Source: Apostichopus parvimensis (taxonomy: Eukaryota > Echinodermata > Holothuroidea > Aspidochirotida > Stichopodidae). From it: 22,026 nt of DNA. The stretch is taken from assembly GCA_000934455.1 (NCBI GenBank), contig KN886331.1, forward strand, positions 28,090 to 50,115, given 5' to 3'. The translations under genes and the position numbers were made by a program. Under the pieces are notes generated by a model, which searched no databases, was not told where the DNA came from, and saw nothing but the letters and a program-made list of their open reading frames with translations. This document shows positions 1 to 7,688 of this stretch, piece after piece (position 1 is the stretch's first letter; each line of letters opens with the position of its first letter).

Positions 1-117
1 TGTGTATTTTCTGGGATCGATGGTGGTGTCTAACACTTCTGTTACACCTCATTCCAAACTAGGTCAGATTACCGGCATGAGACGTTTCTTTGTGCGGGAG
101 TCCTCACACCCTTTAAG
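1..117 (+). repeat. Dispersed repeat, left member of an inverted pair
   Basis: These 117 bases match the reverse complement of 20611-20727 at about 92% (roughly nine mismatches, no gaps, counted by eye). The copy begins at the window edge, so it may extend further left. The family is not recognised; no RNA gene or transposase is visible in it. Confidence 0.85.
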
Positions 118-1130
118 GACTGCTTTGACAACCTGAAATGTTTTATCAACACTTTGAAGTTCTGTTGTAAGATTAAGTAATGCAATTACATCATATATTA
201 CTGTATTTTATTCAACCGACCCAGATAGCGGGAAAAACATCATTACCTTAAGTTCATTTAAAGGTCAATGTTAAATTGGTACGCGTGTCTAAGTATTTTT
301 AACGTTTAATTTGCGCGTACGCACGCGCTGTTCTCTCAATATACTTAACGTGCACGCAGTTTCACTACAGGTAGATAAGCGTGCAGCGCGCGGTCCTTAT
401 TTTCTTAGGCAGACATGAGTACCACACGCGTTCGTCTTGAAGTTCAGTTCCAAAGATTATTCTTGTTTATTTGCTATTACTAGAACGAAGAAAGAATACC
501 ATACGTCTTATATTGCGTAGGCCAATAGCCTACAAGGTGTATTAGAACTTACATATTATAGTTACATGCAGCCTAAGTGGAAAGTACCGGTGGAACTCGA
601 ACATAGTTAAGCTACTCCTAAGGATCTGCGGATTTTTATTGGAATTTATAACTCTTTTGAGTGGATTTTGAATTTCTGGTAGAGGTGAGTAACTTAATTA
701 ACATCGATTTATAGTGTTTGATTTTTAGATTTTTACGATTGCTGTTGTCAACGTACCAATGAACAAGGAACAAGGCCAAACGAATTTCATGTGAACTTCT
801 TACATAATAAATTTGTCATTGAACTTGCTGTCGTCTGCTTAATTTCATAGCAGTCTATACGTAACACTGCTAGCCGATATAATTATTCATAAAACTGGTG
901 TTGTTAGTAACCGCACCACAAGGCTCGAACATAATTCATCTCCTGTTGAAAGCAAAATCATCGGTATCAACTGATTTAATGCTTGATCACCTCAATATTA
1001 CGTAATGTTTTGTTATCAAAATAAATTTGTATACTTTTTCAGATGGTTAAACACTTCTTTGAATGTTTAAAGTCACCGTATAGTTTTATTAACAGTGAAA
1101 AGACTAGCCCGTAACGTCGTCTCCGTCTGA
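118..1130. other. 5' flank of the ADP/ATP carrier gene, no gene seen
   Basis: No convincing coding exon. Positions 300-420 are rich in CpG (several GCGC runs). A donor-like GGTAGAG/GTGAGT lies at about 683, which could belong to an upstream noncoding exon, but there is no other support for one. Confidence 0.5.
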
Positions 1131-1138
1131 TGTAAACA
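1131..1138 (+). promoter_or_regulatory. Forkhead-like site
   Basis: TGTAAACA matches the FOX core and lies three bases before a perfect CRE. A short motif that could occur by chance; its position in the proximal promoter is the only support. Confidence 0.3.
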
Positions 1139-1141
1139 ACG

Positions 1142-1149
1142 TGACGTCA
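1142..1149. promoter_or_regulatory. Perfect CRE (CREB/ATF site)
   Basis: The full palindrome TGACGTCA lies about 145 bases upstream of the inferred cap site. CREB sites in nuclear genes for mitochondrial proteins are established biology; use of this one is inferred. Confidence 0.6.
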
Positions 1150-1177
1150 TTAATCAATATTCATAGTCAACTAGCCA

Positions 1178-1182
1178 CCAAT
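1178..1182 (+). promoter_or_regulatory. CCAAT box
   Basis: CCAAT in the extended context ACCAATCAG, a strong NF-Y match, about 80 bases upstream of the TATA-like box. This is a typical distance. A second, weaker CCAAT is at 1209-1213. Confidence 0.5.
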
Positions 1183-1230
1183 CAGATTTCGCAATTTGAA
1201 ACTATCATCCAATTAAACTGCTAGGTATAG

Positions 1231-1240
1231 GTCATGTGAC
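1231..1240. promoter_or_regulatory. E-box, USF/MITF-TFE type
   Basis: GTCATGTGAC contains CATGTG with the flanks favoured by bHLH-zip factors. It lies 17 bases before the TATA-like box. Inferred from motif and position only. Confidence 0.35.
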
Positions 1241-1256
1241 ATTTGTTTAACGAGTC

Positions 1257-1262
1257 TATATA
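1257..1262 (+). promoter_or_regulatory. TATA-like box of the ADP/ATP carrier gene
   Basis: TATATA within CTATATACAC. Transcription would start near 1285-1292, giving a 5' UTR of about 145 bases without an upstream ATG. The CCAAT box, CRE and E-box upstream support a promoter here. Confidence 0.5.
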
Positions 1263-1434
1263 CACACATACACGTAGCAACCGCACACTCGCACCCAGCC
1301 GCCTTGCTTGCTCAACAAGACTTTAAGCACTGCTCTGCAAAATTTCGTCACGTTTTCATCGAATCGGACGTCAACCACAACATTTTAATCGACTATACCT
1401 TTCCTAATCGTTATCTTCGACTACCACTCCAATC

Positions 1435-1554
1435 ATGCCTGGAAAATCTTTCGATTTCATTGGATTTGCAAAGGATTTGCTTGCTGGCGGTACCGCAGCA
1501 GCGATCTCTAAAACAGCAGTTGCTCCGATCGAACGAGTTAAGCTTCTTCTCCAG
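1435..1554 (+). CDS. ADP/ATP carrier coding exon 1
   Basis: Codons 1-40, from the ATG to ...VKLLLQ, with the first carrier signature PIERVK at 31-36. It ends in CAG before a GTAAAA donor, phase 0. The intron position just after VKLLLQ is, as I recall, the same as intron 1 of vertebrate ANT genes. Confidence 0.96.
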
Positions 1555-4500
1555 GTAAAAACACATTTTCAATTTGAATACATTGATAAAATTACTTGCA
1601 TGAAAGGCGTTAAAATTATTGAAAGTGTTTATTTATCTTCTTTTTTCGCTTAAATGGGTATTTTTGCAAAATTTAACTTTTTTCATGGTTTTGCAATTAT
1701 TTAGGCCAAAACGTTATTCATTTCATTAAATTTAATTTTCGGATTTAAATTTCAAGTTTTCAAGCTGCTTCATAATACTTGGAGTTCTTTTTCTGGACTA
1801 AAAATGTGGTTTTCGTGCGTTTTAAGGCTAACTCTGTTAACACAGAATCTATCTATCCTACAGGACCATAAAATTCAGTTTTTTTCTTAGATTTGAGGGT
1901 TACAAAATTATCGGTCTTATTTAATCTTGTTCGGAATTATCGATACTAATGTTTCGTATAACTCTCGAAAGAAATTGTTTGAGAAGACAGCTTTAAACGT
2001 ATATATCTTAAGCACCAAGTTGCCAAAAATAATCTCTACCGAAAACTTAGGCTGTTTCCCAAGTGAACTAGAACGTTAGGCTTCTGTAAGGAACATTTCA
2101 TCGTACATTGTGTAGTCCATAGACATTCTAGTAGGAAGGCGATGTTTACATTTTGACGGCATTCAGTTGCTTAGCGTGGATGACGTAGACGGTCATGTCA
2201 TCATTCATTAATATTCATATTTTAAACATGTGATTCTGCCTTAATGATTATTCATAACTGACGTCACTTTGTCATGCTTACATTATGTACATGTGAGTGT
2301 CTACATTATGTAGTGGCAGTTATAACAGAGTAATATTCGCATAAGTGCATTGCATGTATAGACCAATGCGCGTGCCTTGTTTATGTTCAACTGACCATAC
2401 TCTATACATTAACGACCGACCGGTAAGGTGAACGTGATGTCTTCGTGACGTAGTTGTTGCTAAGCCAATCGAATCTCCACATACAATAGTTACCTGCGTT
2501 ACTAAGGCGCAGACGAATCTACGTGGCTGTTTGTTTGCCCACTAGGCTATAGGCTACGTCAGACTTTTATTGTTTTCATGCGCGCATAAACGATATAGGC
2601 ACTCGACGGGAACATAGGCATGTTATGATGTGAACGCGCGTGCGTATGTCGCTCACGAGTGTTCAACGGGTAGGCGTGACGCAGTAGACTCGTGCGTGAA
2701 ATAATCAGGAGTTATCGCGTCTAAATGAGAGGGCGCATGTGACAATCATAGTAGTGCGTCAATCAGTGAATATCGTGCAGCTAGCCTAGCTTATCAGTTC
2801 TGCATTTAGTTCACTAACCACTGATAGGGACTCAACGCGCTTCGAGTGACGTCATTTTCCTCATGCACCTAGAACATTGATATCGGCGGCGCTCAAATTT
2901 ACTTCGCACTGCTGTTCTCACAGGCGCGCATCGTAAAATAGTCGCCGGAATGATGCTCAATTTCCGTAGAAATAGTCGAAAGTTAGAGGGCGCAAACTTT
3001 CATGCTTAAGAAATTAAAAGCTATCAAAAATAAGTGAACGAATAGAACTATGGCGCTGTTTCCAAATAACCATCTTGCGATGGAACGGCTACGTACGGGA
3101 AGGGACCGTTCGTGTTCTTGCCAAAGTTAGGCTACAAGTTTTTAGTGTCAGCCCACAATAGCATACATACATATCCATGTAGCTACTAGCACTAAATCGG
3201 TTTGGAATTTAACGTGTATTATGCTTTCAGTGAATGATAGTAAGTGATCATTTTAATTTATTTGCACTTTGAATAACAACATGAAAACAAAATTTCTTGT
3301 TAAGGTAGCCTAGTTACATATTTACGAGATATATCACGTTGACCATATCGAAACAATCATTTGAGCAACGCATGTTATGTAACCATTGTATTTGAATATG
3401 GACTGCGTCATTTCGTCAGCGTGAGATGCTCAATACAACGCGCTCTGAAATGTACATAAAACTGTAAGGCGCCCGGCACTATACATGCAGATAACATGCT
3501 GAAGGCATTGCGTGGAAGAAATTAATATGTATTAATTAATGTGTTAGCATCCGTGTAAAATCTACATTGAGCGTCATCCATGCAGGCTCGAGCGCTGACG
3601 CGCACACTAGTCCTAAGGTATGGAAGTGTTGTAGTTGGTTATTCAAGGTACGACGTACACAGCTGTATTGAGTAGATATCGGTACGCGCGTGAGATAAAA
3701 CATGCAAGGTGAACGGGCGTATTCCGTTGCATAGGCCTGAACTTTCACGCGTATCAGATGAAAACTGAAGTGTGCGGCTATAGTCTAGCGCGTGTGCAGT
3801 ATACGATGACACGACGCGCGCGGGACAGTGATGAGTCGTACAGAGCTGTAATAGGTAGGTATCGATACGCACGTGAGATAAAACTTGTACGTAAGGTGAA
3901 CGGGCGTATACTGTTGCATAGGCCTGAACTTTCACGCGTATCAGATTAAAACTGAAGTGTGCGGCTACAGTCTAGCGCGTGTGCAGTACACGATGACATG
4001 ACGCGCGAGCTACTGTGATGAGTCATAAGTTGAAACGAGCCACAAGAGAATGGAAACAAGAGCTGGTGTGTGGTGAGGACCGAGTAGGAGAGGGGGAGGT
4101 TAAGGGAGAGCAAAGGTAGGGGAGGGGGATGAAGGGGGAGAACCGTGGGCTGGGTGGGTAGATGAGACTGAAGTGGCTCTTCCCATGAAGTGGCCACATC
4201 GCTGTACTTAATAAAGTTGATCCAAACTCCATTATGTTTAACATCATCTTAACTAATTATTTCTTTGAACAGGTGCAAGCAGTCTCCAAGCAAATTGCAG
4301 CTGACCAGCAGTACAAGGGTATCATTGACTGCTTTGGTCGTGTCACCAGGGAGCAGGGTTTCAGATCATTATGGAGGGGTAACTTTGCCAACGTCCTCCG
4401 CTACTTCCCAACCCAGGTCAGTGTGCGGGAATTATCTTCCTTCGTTTTTGCAAATGTACTTGTCACAATTCCTGATTTCATCTTCAGAGGATACCTTCAA

Positions 4501-5773
4501 AGTTTCATCATTTTCTGTACTCATTTCCTCCTCAGGCTCTAAACTTTGCCTTCAAGGACAAGTACAAGCAGCTGTTCCTGAATGGTGTGGACAAACACAA
4601 GCAGTTCTGGCGCTACTTTGGAGGCAACCTGGCTTCGGGCGGTGCGGCTGGTGCCACTTCTCTCCTCTTCGTCTACCCGCTAGACTTTGCCCGAACTAGA
4701 CTCGCGGCTGACGTGGGCAAGCAAGGAGTGCGCGAGTTCAACGGACTGGGAGACTGCATCAAGAAGATCCGAAGGTGAAGATGATTGAGAAACTACTCAT
4801 CCATCATCAAAGTTGGGAGGTGTGGGGAGGGGGGGGGGCGGGTGCATATGGAGGGATTTTTGCTACAATGGAAATGTAATTACCAGAAGTTTGACTATAC
4901 AAATGAAAGTTGTCACATGAGATCACAGCTTACCTATCCCCTCCTCCTCCTATCATTGCCCTCTGCTGCTTATCTTACAAGTAAACATGCATAAGATTGT
5001 CAAGTAAACTAATAACAATGTGCTGTCTGTTTCACACTAGATCTGATGGCATGATGGGGCTCTACCGTGGATTTGGTGTGTCCGTGCAGGGTATCATCAT
5101 CTACCGTGCTGCCTACTTTGGCACCTATGACACCTGCAAAGCCATGCTCCCCATGGAGAAACCAGGTTTCCTGGTCTCCTGGCTCATTGCCCAAACAGTG
5201 ACCACCATGTCCGGTGTGGTCTCTTACCCATTCGACACAGTAAGTAGTCTAACATAAGAAGAAATGGACTTCAACAAGTCTAAAATACATTACAGGCTTC
5301 ACCAAGACTAAATAACTTTCCTCTTTTGGGGGCGGGGAGGGGGGTCAGGGGGTTCTTTTTTTGGGAAGCATCATTTGCCACATTGTACACAACACTTGCG
5401 ATCCTACTATGAAATTTCATTGCTTTTATAAAAACAAAAATTGTGGAAGACTTGGGCAAGTATAAAATGATACTCTAATCTACAAATGTTGTTTTACTAG
5501 AATTTCATGACAAGTAGAAATAACGGTCAGAAGTCGAGACAAAGTAATCTAAACCTGAATGACTCCTTCTTTATTATACAGGTTCGTCGTCGTATGATGA
5601 TGCAATCTGGTCGTGAGGACGTCCTCTACAAAAGCACCCTGGACTGCTGGAGAAAGATCGCCCAGCAGGAAGGAAGCAAAGCCTTCTTCAAGGGTGCCTT
5701 CTCCAACGTCCTCAGGGGTACAGGCGGTGCCTTGGTCCTCGTCCTTTACGATGAGATCAAGAGCTTGCTCTAA
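1435..5773 (+). CDS. SLC25A4/5/6-like (ANT): Mitochondrial ADP/ATP carrier (adenine nucleotide translocase), 5 coding exons
   Basis: Exchanges cytosolic ADP for matrix ATP across the inner mitochondrial membrane. Coding exons are 1435-1554, 4273-4416, 4536-4774, 5041-5239 and 5582-5773, all with GT-AG introns. They total 894 nt, giving 297 residues plus TAA, the normal family length. Seen directly: three mitochondrial-carrier signatures, PIERVK (31-36), PLDFAR (136-141) and PFDTVR (231-236), one per tandem repeat of about 100 residues with six membrane helices expected. The ADP/ATP-carrier-specific RRRMMM is at 236-241. There is no cleavable presequence, as usual for the family. The start ATG has A at -3 and gives the short N-terminus expected before the first helix; no ATG lies between the likely cap site and it. 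The single gene is probably ancestral to or paralogous with the vertebrate SLC25A4/5/6 set, so the exact paralogue name cannot be assigned. Identification is very secure. Confidence 0.97.
2259..2266. promoter_or_regulatory. Perfect CRE in intron 1
   Basis: TGACGTCA in the context AACTGACGTCACTT, about 825 bases downstream of the start codon, in a stretch sharing words (ATTCAT, TGACGT) with the proximal promoter. Confidence 0.45.
2847..2854. promoter_or_regulatory. Perfect CRE in intron 1
   Basis: TGACGTCA in the context CGAGTGACGTCATTTT. Third perfect copy within 1.7 kb. Confidence 0.45.
3654..4027. repeat. Tandem duplication, about 187 bp x 2
   Basis: Copy 1 is about 3654-3836 and copy 2 about 3837-4027. 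Shared blocks such as GGCCTGAACTTTCACGCG recur 187 bases apart (3734 and 3921), with a 4-base indel near the start. The copies are very similar and CpG-rich. Open frames crossing both copies are by-products of the duplication, not genes. Confidence 0.9.
4076..4165 (+). repeat. G-rich purine tract near the end of intron 1
   Basis: About 90 bases mostly of A and G with runs of three to five G, including GGGGAGGGGG followed by ATGAAGGGGG. It could form a G-quadruplex. It lies about 110 bases before the exon 2 acceptor. Confidence 0.6.
4273..4416 (+). CDS. ADP/ATP carrier coding exon 2
   Basis: Codons 41-88, VQAVSKQ to ...RYFPTQ, including the conserved QYKGIIDC and RGN motifs. Preceded by acceptor TTGAACAG and followed by donor GTCAGT, phase 0 at both ends. 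Confidence 0.96.
4536..4774 (+). CDS. ADP/ATP carrier coding exon 3
   Basis: Codons 89-167 plus two bases of codon 168. It contains [17 protein letters not shown] and the second signature PLDFAR at 136-141. Acceptor CTCCTCAG, donor GTGAAG. The split Arg codon (AG|A) is completed by the next exon. Confidence 0.95.
4815..4842 (+). other. Potential G-quadruplex in ADP/ATP carrier intron 3
   Basis: Runs of 3, 4, 10 and 3 G with short spacers, 40 bases downstream of the exon 3 donor and on the sense strand. Confidence 0.6.
5041..5239 (+). CDS. ADP/ATP carrier coding exon 4
   Basis: The last base of codon 168, then codons 169-234, from [11 protein letters not shown] through [15 protein letters not shown] to SYPFDT. 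Acceptor TTCACACTAG, donor GTAAGT. The third carrier signature PFDTVR is split across this exon and the next. Confidence 0.95.
5328..5352 (+). other. Potential G-quadruplex in ADP/ATP carrier intron 4
   Basis: G5-C-G4-A-G6-TCA-G5 fits the classical four-run motif with loops of 1, 1 and 3. It lies 88 bases downstream of the exon 4 donor on the sense strand. Confidence 0.7.
5582..5773 (+). CDS. ADP/ATP carrier coding exon 5 with stop
   Basis: Codons 235-297 plus TAA. It opens with [11 protein letters not shown], the diagnostic ADP/ATP-carrier motif, and continues through [20 protein letters not shown] and VLVLYDEIK. Acceptor TTATACAG. Confidence 0.96.
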   Translation, partial: VRRRMMMQSGREDVLYKSTLDCWRKIAQQEGSKAFFKGAFSNVLRGTGGALVLVLYDEIKSLL

Positions 5774-6207
5774 GACCTGATCAAGCTTTCCTTCTATTTC
5801 AAATTCTTCAATTTAAACTTAAAATTCAAAAATCAATTTAACCAAAATCATTGTGCCTATAAATTTAACTTAAAACTTAACTAATTATCACTATAACAAT
5901 TTAACTAATGCTTTAATTTGCTTGATATTAATTGTATAATGCAGACAACATTTGTATCATTGTTTCCACCATGTTTTCATTTTTTTATTTTTTATTTTTT
6001 TAAACTTTTTTAATTTTTAACCTTAGGGCTTCCCGGAACTGTTATCGTTTCCTTTTAACTTTCTGACACTTTTCTGAAACTTTTTTAATTTTTTTAATTT
6101 TTTATTTTTTTTTGGAAACAGTGTTATAAATTTGTTTGTAATATGCTTTTAATATCTTGTACTTTAAATGTATTAAACAAATTGGAAATGTGTAAATTTG
6201 TCAAAAT

Positions 6208-6257
6208 TTGAAATTTGTGAAAACTTGAAATTTGTGAAAACTTGAAATTTGTGAAAC
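6208..6257. repeat. 17-bp tandem repeat, 3 copies
   Basis: TTGAAATTTGTGAAAAC at 6208-6224 and 6225-6241, with a 16-base copy at 6242-6257. It lies in the putative 3' UTR. Confidence 0.9.
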
Positions 6258-6443
6258 TTGTGAGACATGTAATATTTGAAATTTGAATGGAAATTAAAGG
6301 CAATGTACAACAACTAATTGAAAAACAAAAATATACTGTACTGTGTCCTCTATGTGTTTGTGTATGGTAGGGGCCTGTGGTATGCATTCATCACCTGGGG
6401 GAGTGTGGGTAAAAGACAGGCAACTACATCCAGGTGTTGTGGT

Positions 6444-6469
6444 GGGGGAGGGGGTAATGGGGTGTGGGG
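6444..6469 (+). other. Potential RNA G-quadruplex in the 3' UTR
   Basis: G5-A-G5-TAAT-G4-TGT-G4: four runs of at least four G with loops of 1, 4 and 3. It sits 38 bases upstream of the AATAAA. Confidence 0.7.
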
Positions 6470-6507
6470 AGGATGCCTTTCACCCATTCAATACGTAGTA
6501 TGTATGA

Positions 6508-6513
6508 AATAAA
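6508..6513 (+). terminator. Candidate poly(A) signal of the ADP/ATP carrier gene
   Basis: Canonical AATAAA 735 bases after the stop. No earlier AATAAA was seen between 5774 and here; ATTAAA variants near 6170 and 6292 are alternatives. Confidence 0.5.
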
Positions 6514-7204
6514 CAGGCAGTGACTGCTTCAGGTAAATTGCAATATCAGTTTTGTAGCTGAATAACTTTGCAGGAGACATAAAGAAAAAAAATCCTTGAT
6601 TGTGATGGGGGTGGGAGACTAGGAGGGGCATGGACAGAATTAATGTGATGAAGGTATTTTAAAGAAGTGAGTTTAATCACAGCAACACCCCTACACAGAC
6701 TATAAAACATCCCCCCCCCCCTCCCTTCCGTATCCCTTCCATGGTTCTGAGTATGGCAACACCCTTCCACAGAGTATAAATCTCTTCATTGGCCCCTGAT
6801 CCCTTCCATTGTTCTGAGTATGACAACACCCCTCACAAACACAGAGTATACATCTGAGCTACTGTAACTTGCTAAATGGCTAGCAAAATATAACAATGAG
6901 AAATGATGGTTATGAAAGTTGAAAAGAAATGCACCAGTGATGTCACTTTTAAACAATGTATTTGTATTTCTGTAACAAACTCATGGAAACACAATGGTGT
7001 AACAGGTTGAGAGGGGCTAGGGCTTTAACTGTTGTACCAATGTATTACCTAACAACATTTCAGTTGATGGAGACCCTTCACCACACAGAATTATATCTTT
7101 GGATTAAAACTCTAATTGATCAATATTTTATCAGTACAAGTATTAGCAATTCTGATCACTTCAAGTAGAAATTATCAATAACAAATGGACAGTTTGCATC
7201 TCCA
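6514..7204. other. Intergenic stretch between convergent genes
   Basis: About 690 bases between the two inferred poly(A) signals. It holds a tandem repeat at 6683-6853 with a poly-C run at 6711-6722. Nothing else is recognised. Confidence 0.5.
6683..6853. repeat. Tandem repeat, about 67-74 bp, 2.3 copies
   Basis: CAACACCC recurs at 6683, 6757 and 6824, each followed by an imperfect CACAGAGTATAAATC-like segment. CCCTTCCATNGTTCTGAGTATG precedes the second and third copies. Confidence 0.8.
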
Positions 7205-7210
7205 TTTATT
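7205..7210 (-). terminator. Candidate poly(A) signal of RIOK1
   Basis: TTTATT on the plus strand is AATAAA for RIOK1, 362 bases after its stop codon. The 3' UTR would be about 370-390 bases and includes a 14-base C run (G in the transcript) at 7422-7435. Confidence 0.5.
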
Positions 7211-7571
7211 GCTGTATTTTAACATAGCACTATTAGGTTTCTCATAGTAAACATACCTCACAATATCCCATGCACAACAAATTATTTGCTAGAAATATGA
7301 ATTTCCTTGTCTTACTAGACCATACTTAATATTTTGATTTGGGGTATGAGAACCTTCTAAGCACTTTGGCAATTTGGGGGTAAGACTGGTGATCTTCAAA
7401 CCCACTGTGCTGAAATCATAACCCCCCCCCCCCCCATCTTCAACACCTTCTAAGGTTACTTAATATTAATATTACAGCATGGTTCTTCCTATTACACAAT
7501 TTATCATGCTGATCTCATAAAAAAAATCTAAAAACTTGTTTAAATAGAGATGACAAGTTCTGCTACCAGTA

Positions 7572-7688
7572 TCACCTTTTACTAGTCCTATTGACTTTGG
7601 CCAATTTCTCCTTCCGTTTCTTCACGTGTTTGGGTATCTTGTTCTTTCTATTCTCTCTTTGCTCTTCTTTGACAGCTTTCTTACGTTC
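7572..7688 (-). CDS. RIOK1: RIOK1 last coding exon, basic tail
   Basis: 38 codons plus TGA, beginning [16 protein letters not shown] and [12 protein letters not shown], nearly identical to the human C-terminus and a likely nuclear-localisation or RNA-binding tail. The acceptor is a weak CAAAG, preceded by a CT microsatellite that serves as the pyrimidine tract. The in-frame upstream extension is intron read-through. Confidence 0.92.
   Translation of the reverse strand, partial: ERKKAVKEEQRENRKNKIPKHVKKRKEKLAKVNRTSKR

Larger units (their letters stand above)
1555..4272 (+). other. Intron 1 of the ADP/ATP carrier gene
   Basis: 2718 bases with no coding exon that I can support. The first 500 bases are AT-rich. 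From about 2100 to 4000 the sequence is dense in CpG and carries two perfect CREs (2259-2266, 2847-2854), CCAAT motifs near 2363 and 2465, and a 187-bp tandem duplication. It ends with a purine-rich tract at 4076-4165 containing several runs of four or five G. The length and composition suggest a regulatory first intron. Confidence 0.6.
5774..6513 (+). other. 3' UTR of the ADP/ATP carrier gene
   Basis: Stop codon to the first good AATAAA. Strongly AT-rich, with repeated TTTTTAATTTTT runs at 5980-6115, a three-copy 17-bp repeat at 6208-6257, and a G-run cluster at 6444-6469. No coding exon is seen. The 3' end is inferred only from the poly(A) signal. Confidence 0.55.

Noticed and set aside
3536..4247. 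Several overlapping open frames of 60-100 codons in carrier intron 1
   Set aside because: They follow the 187-bp duplication and a purine-rich tract, are low in complexity and resemble no family. CpG-rich sequence with few stops explains them.
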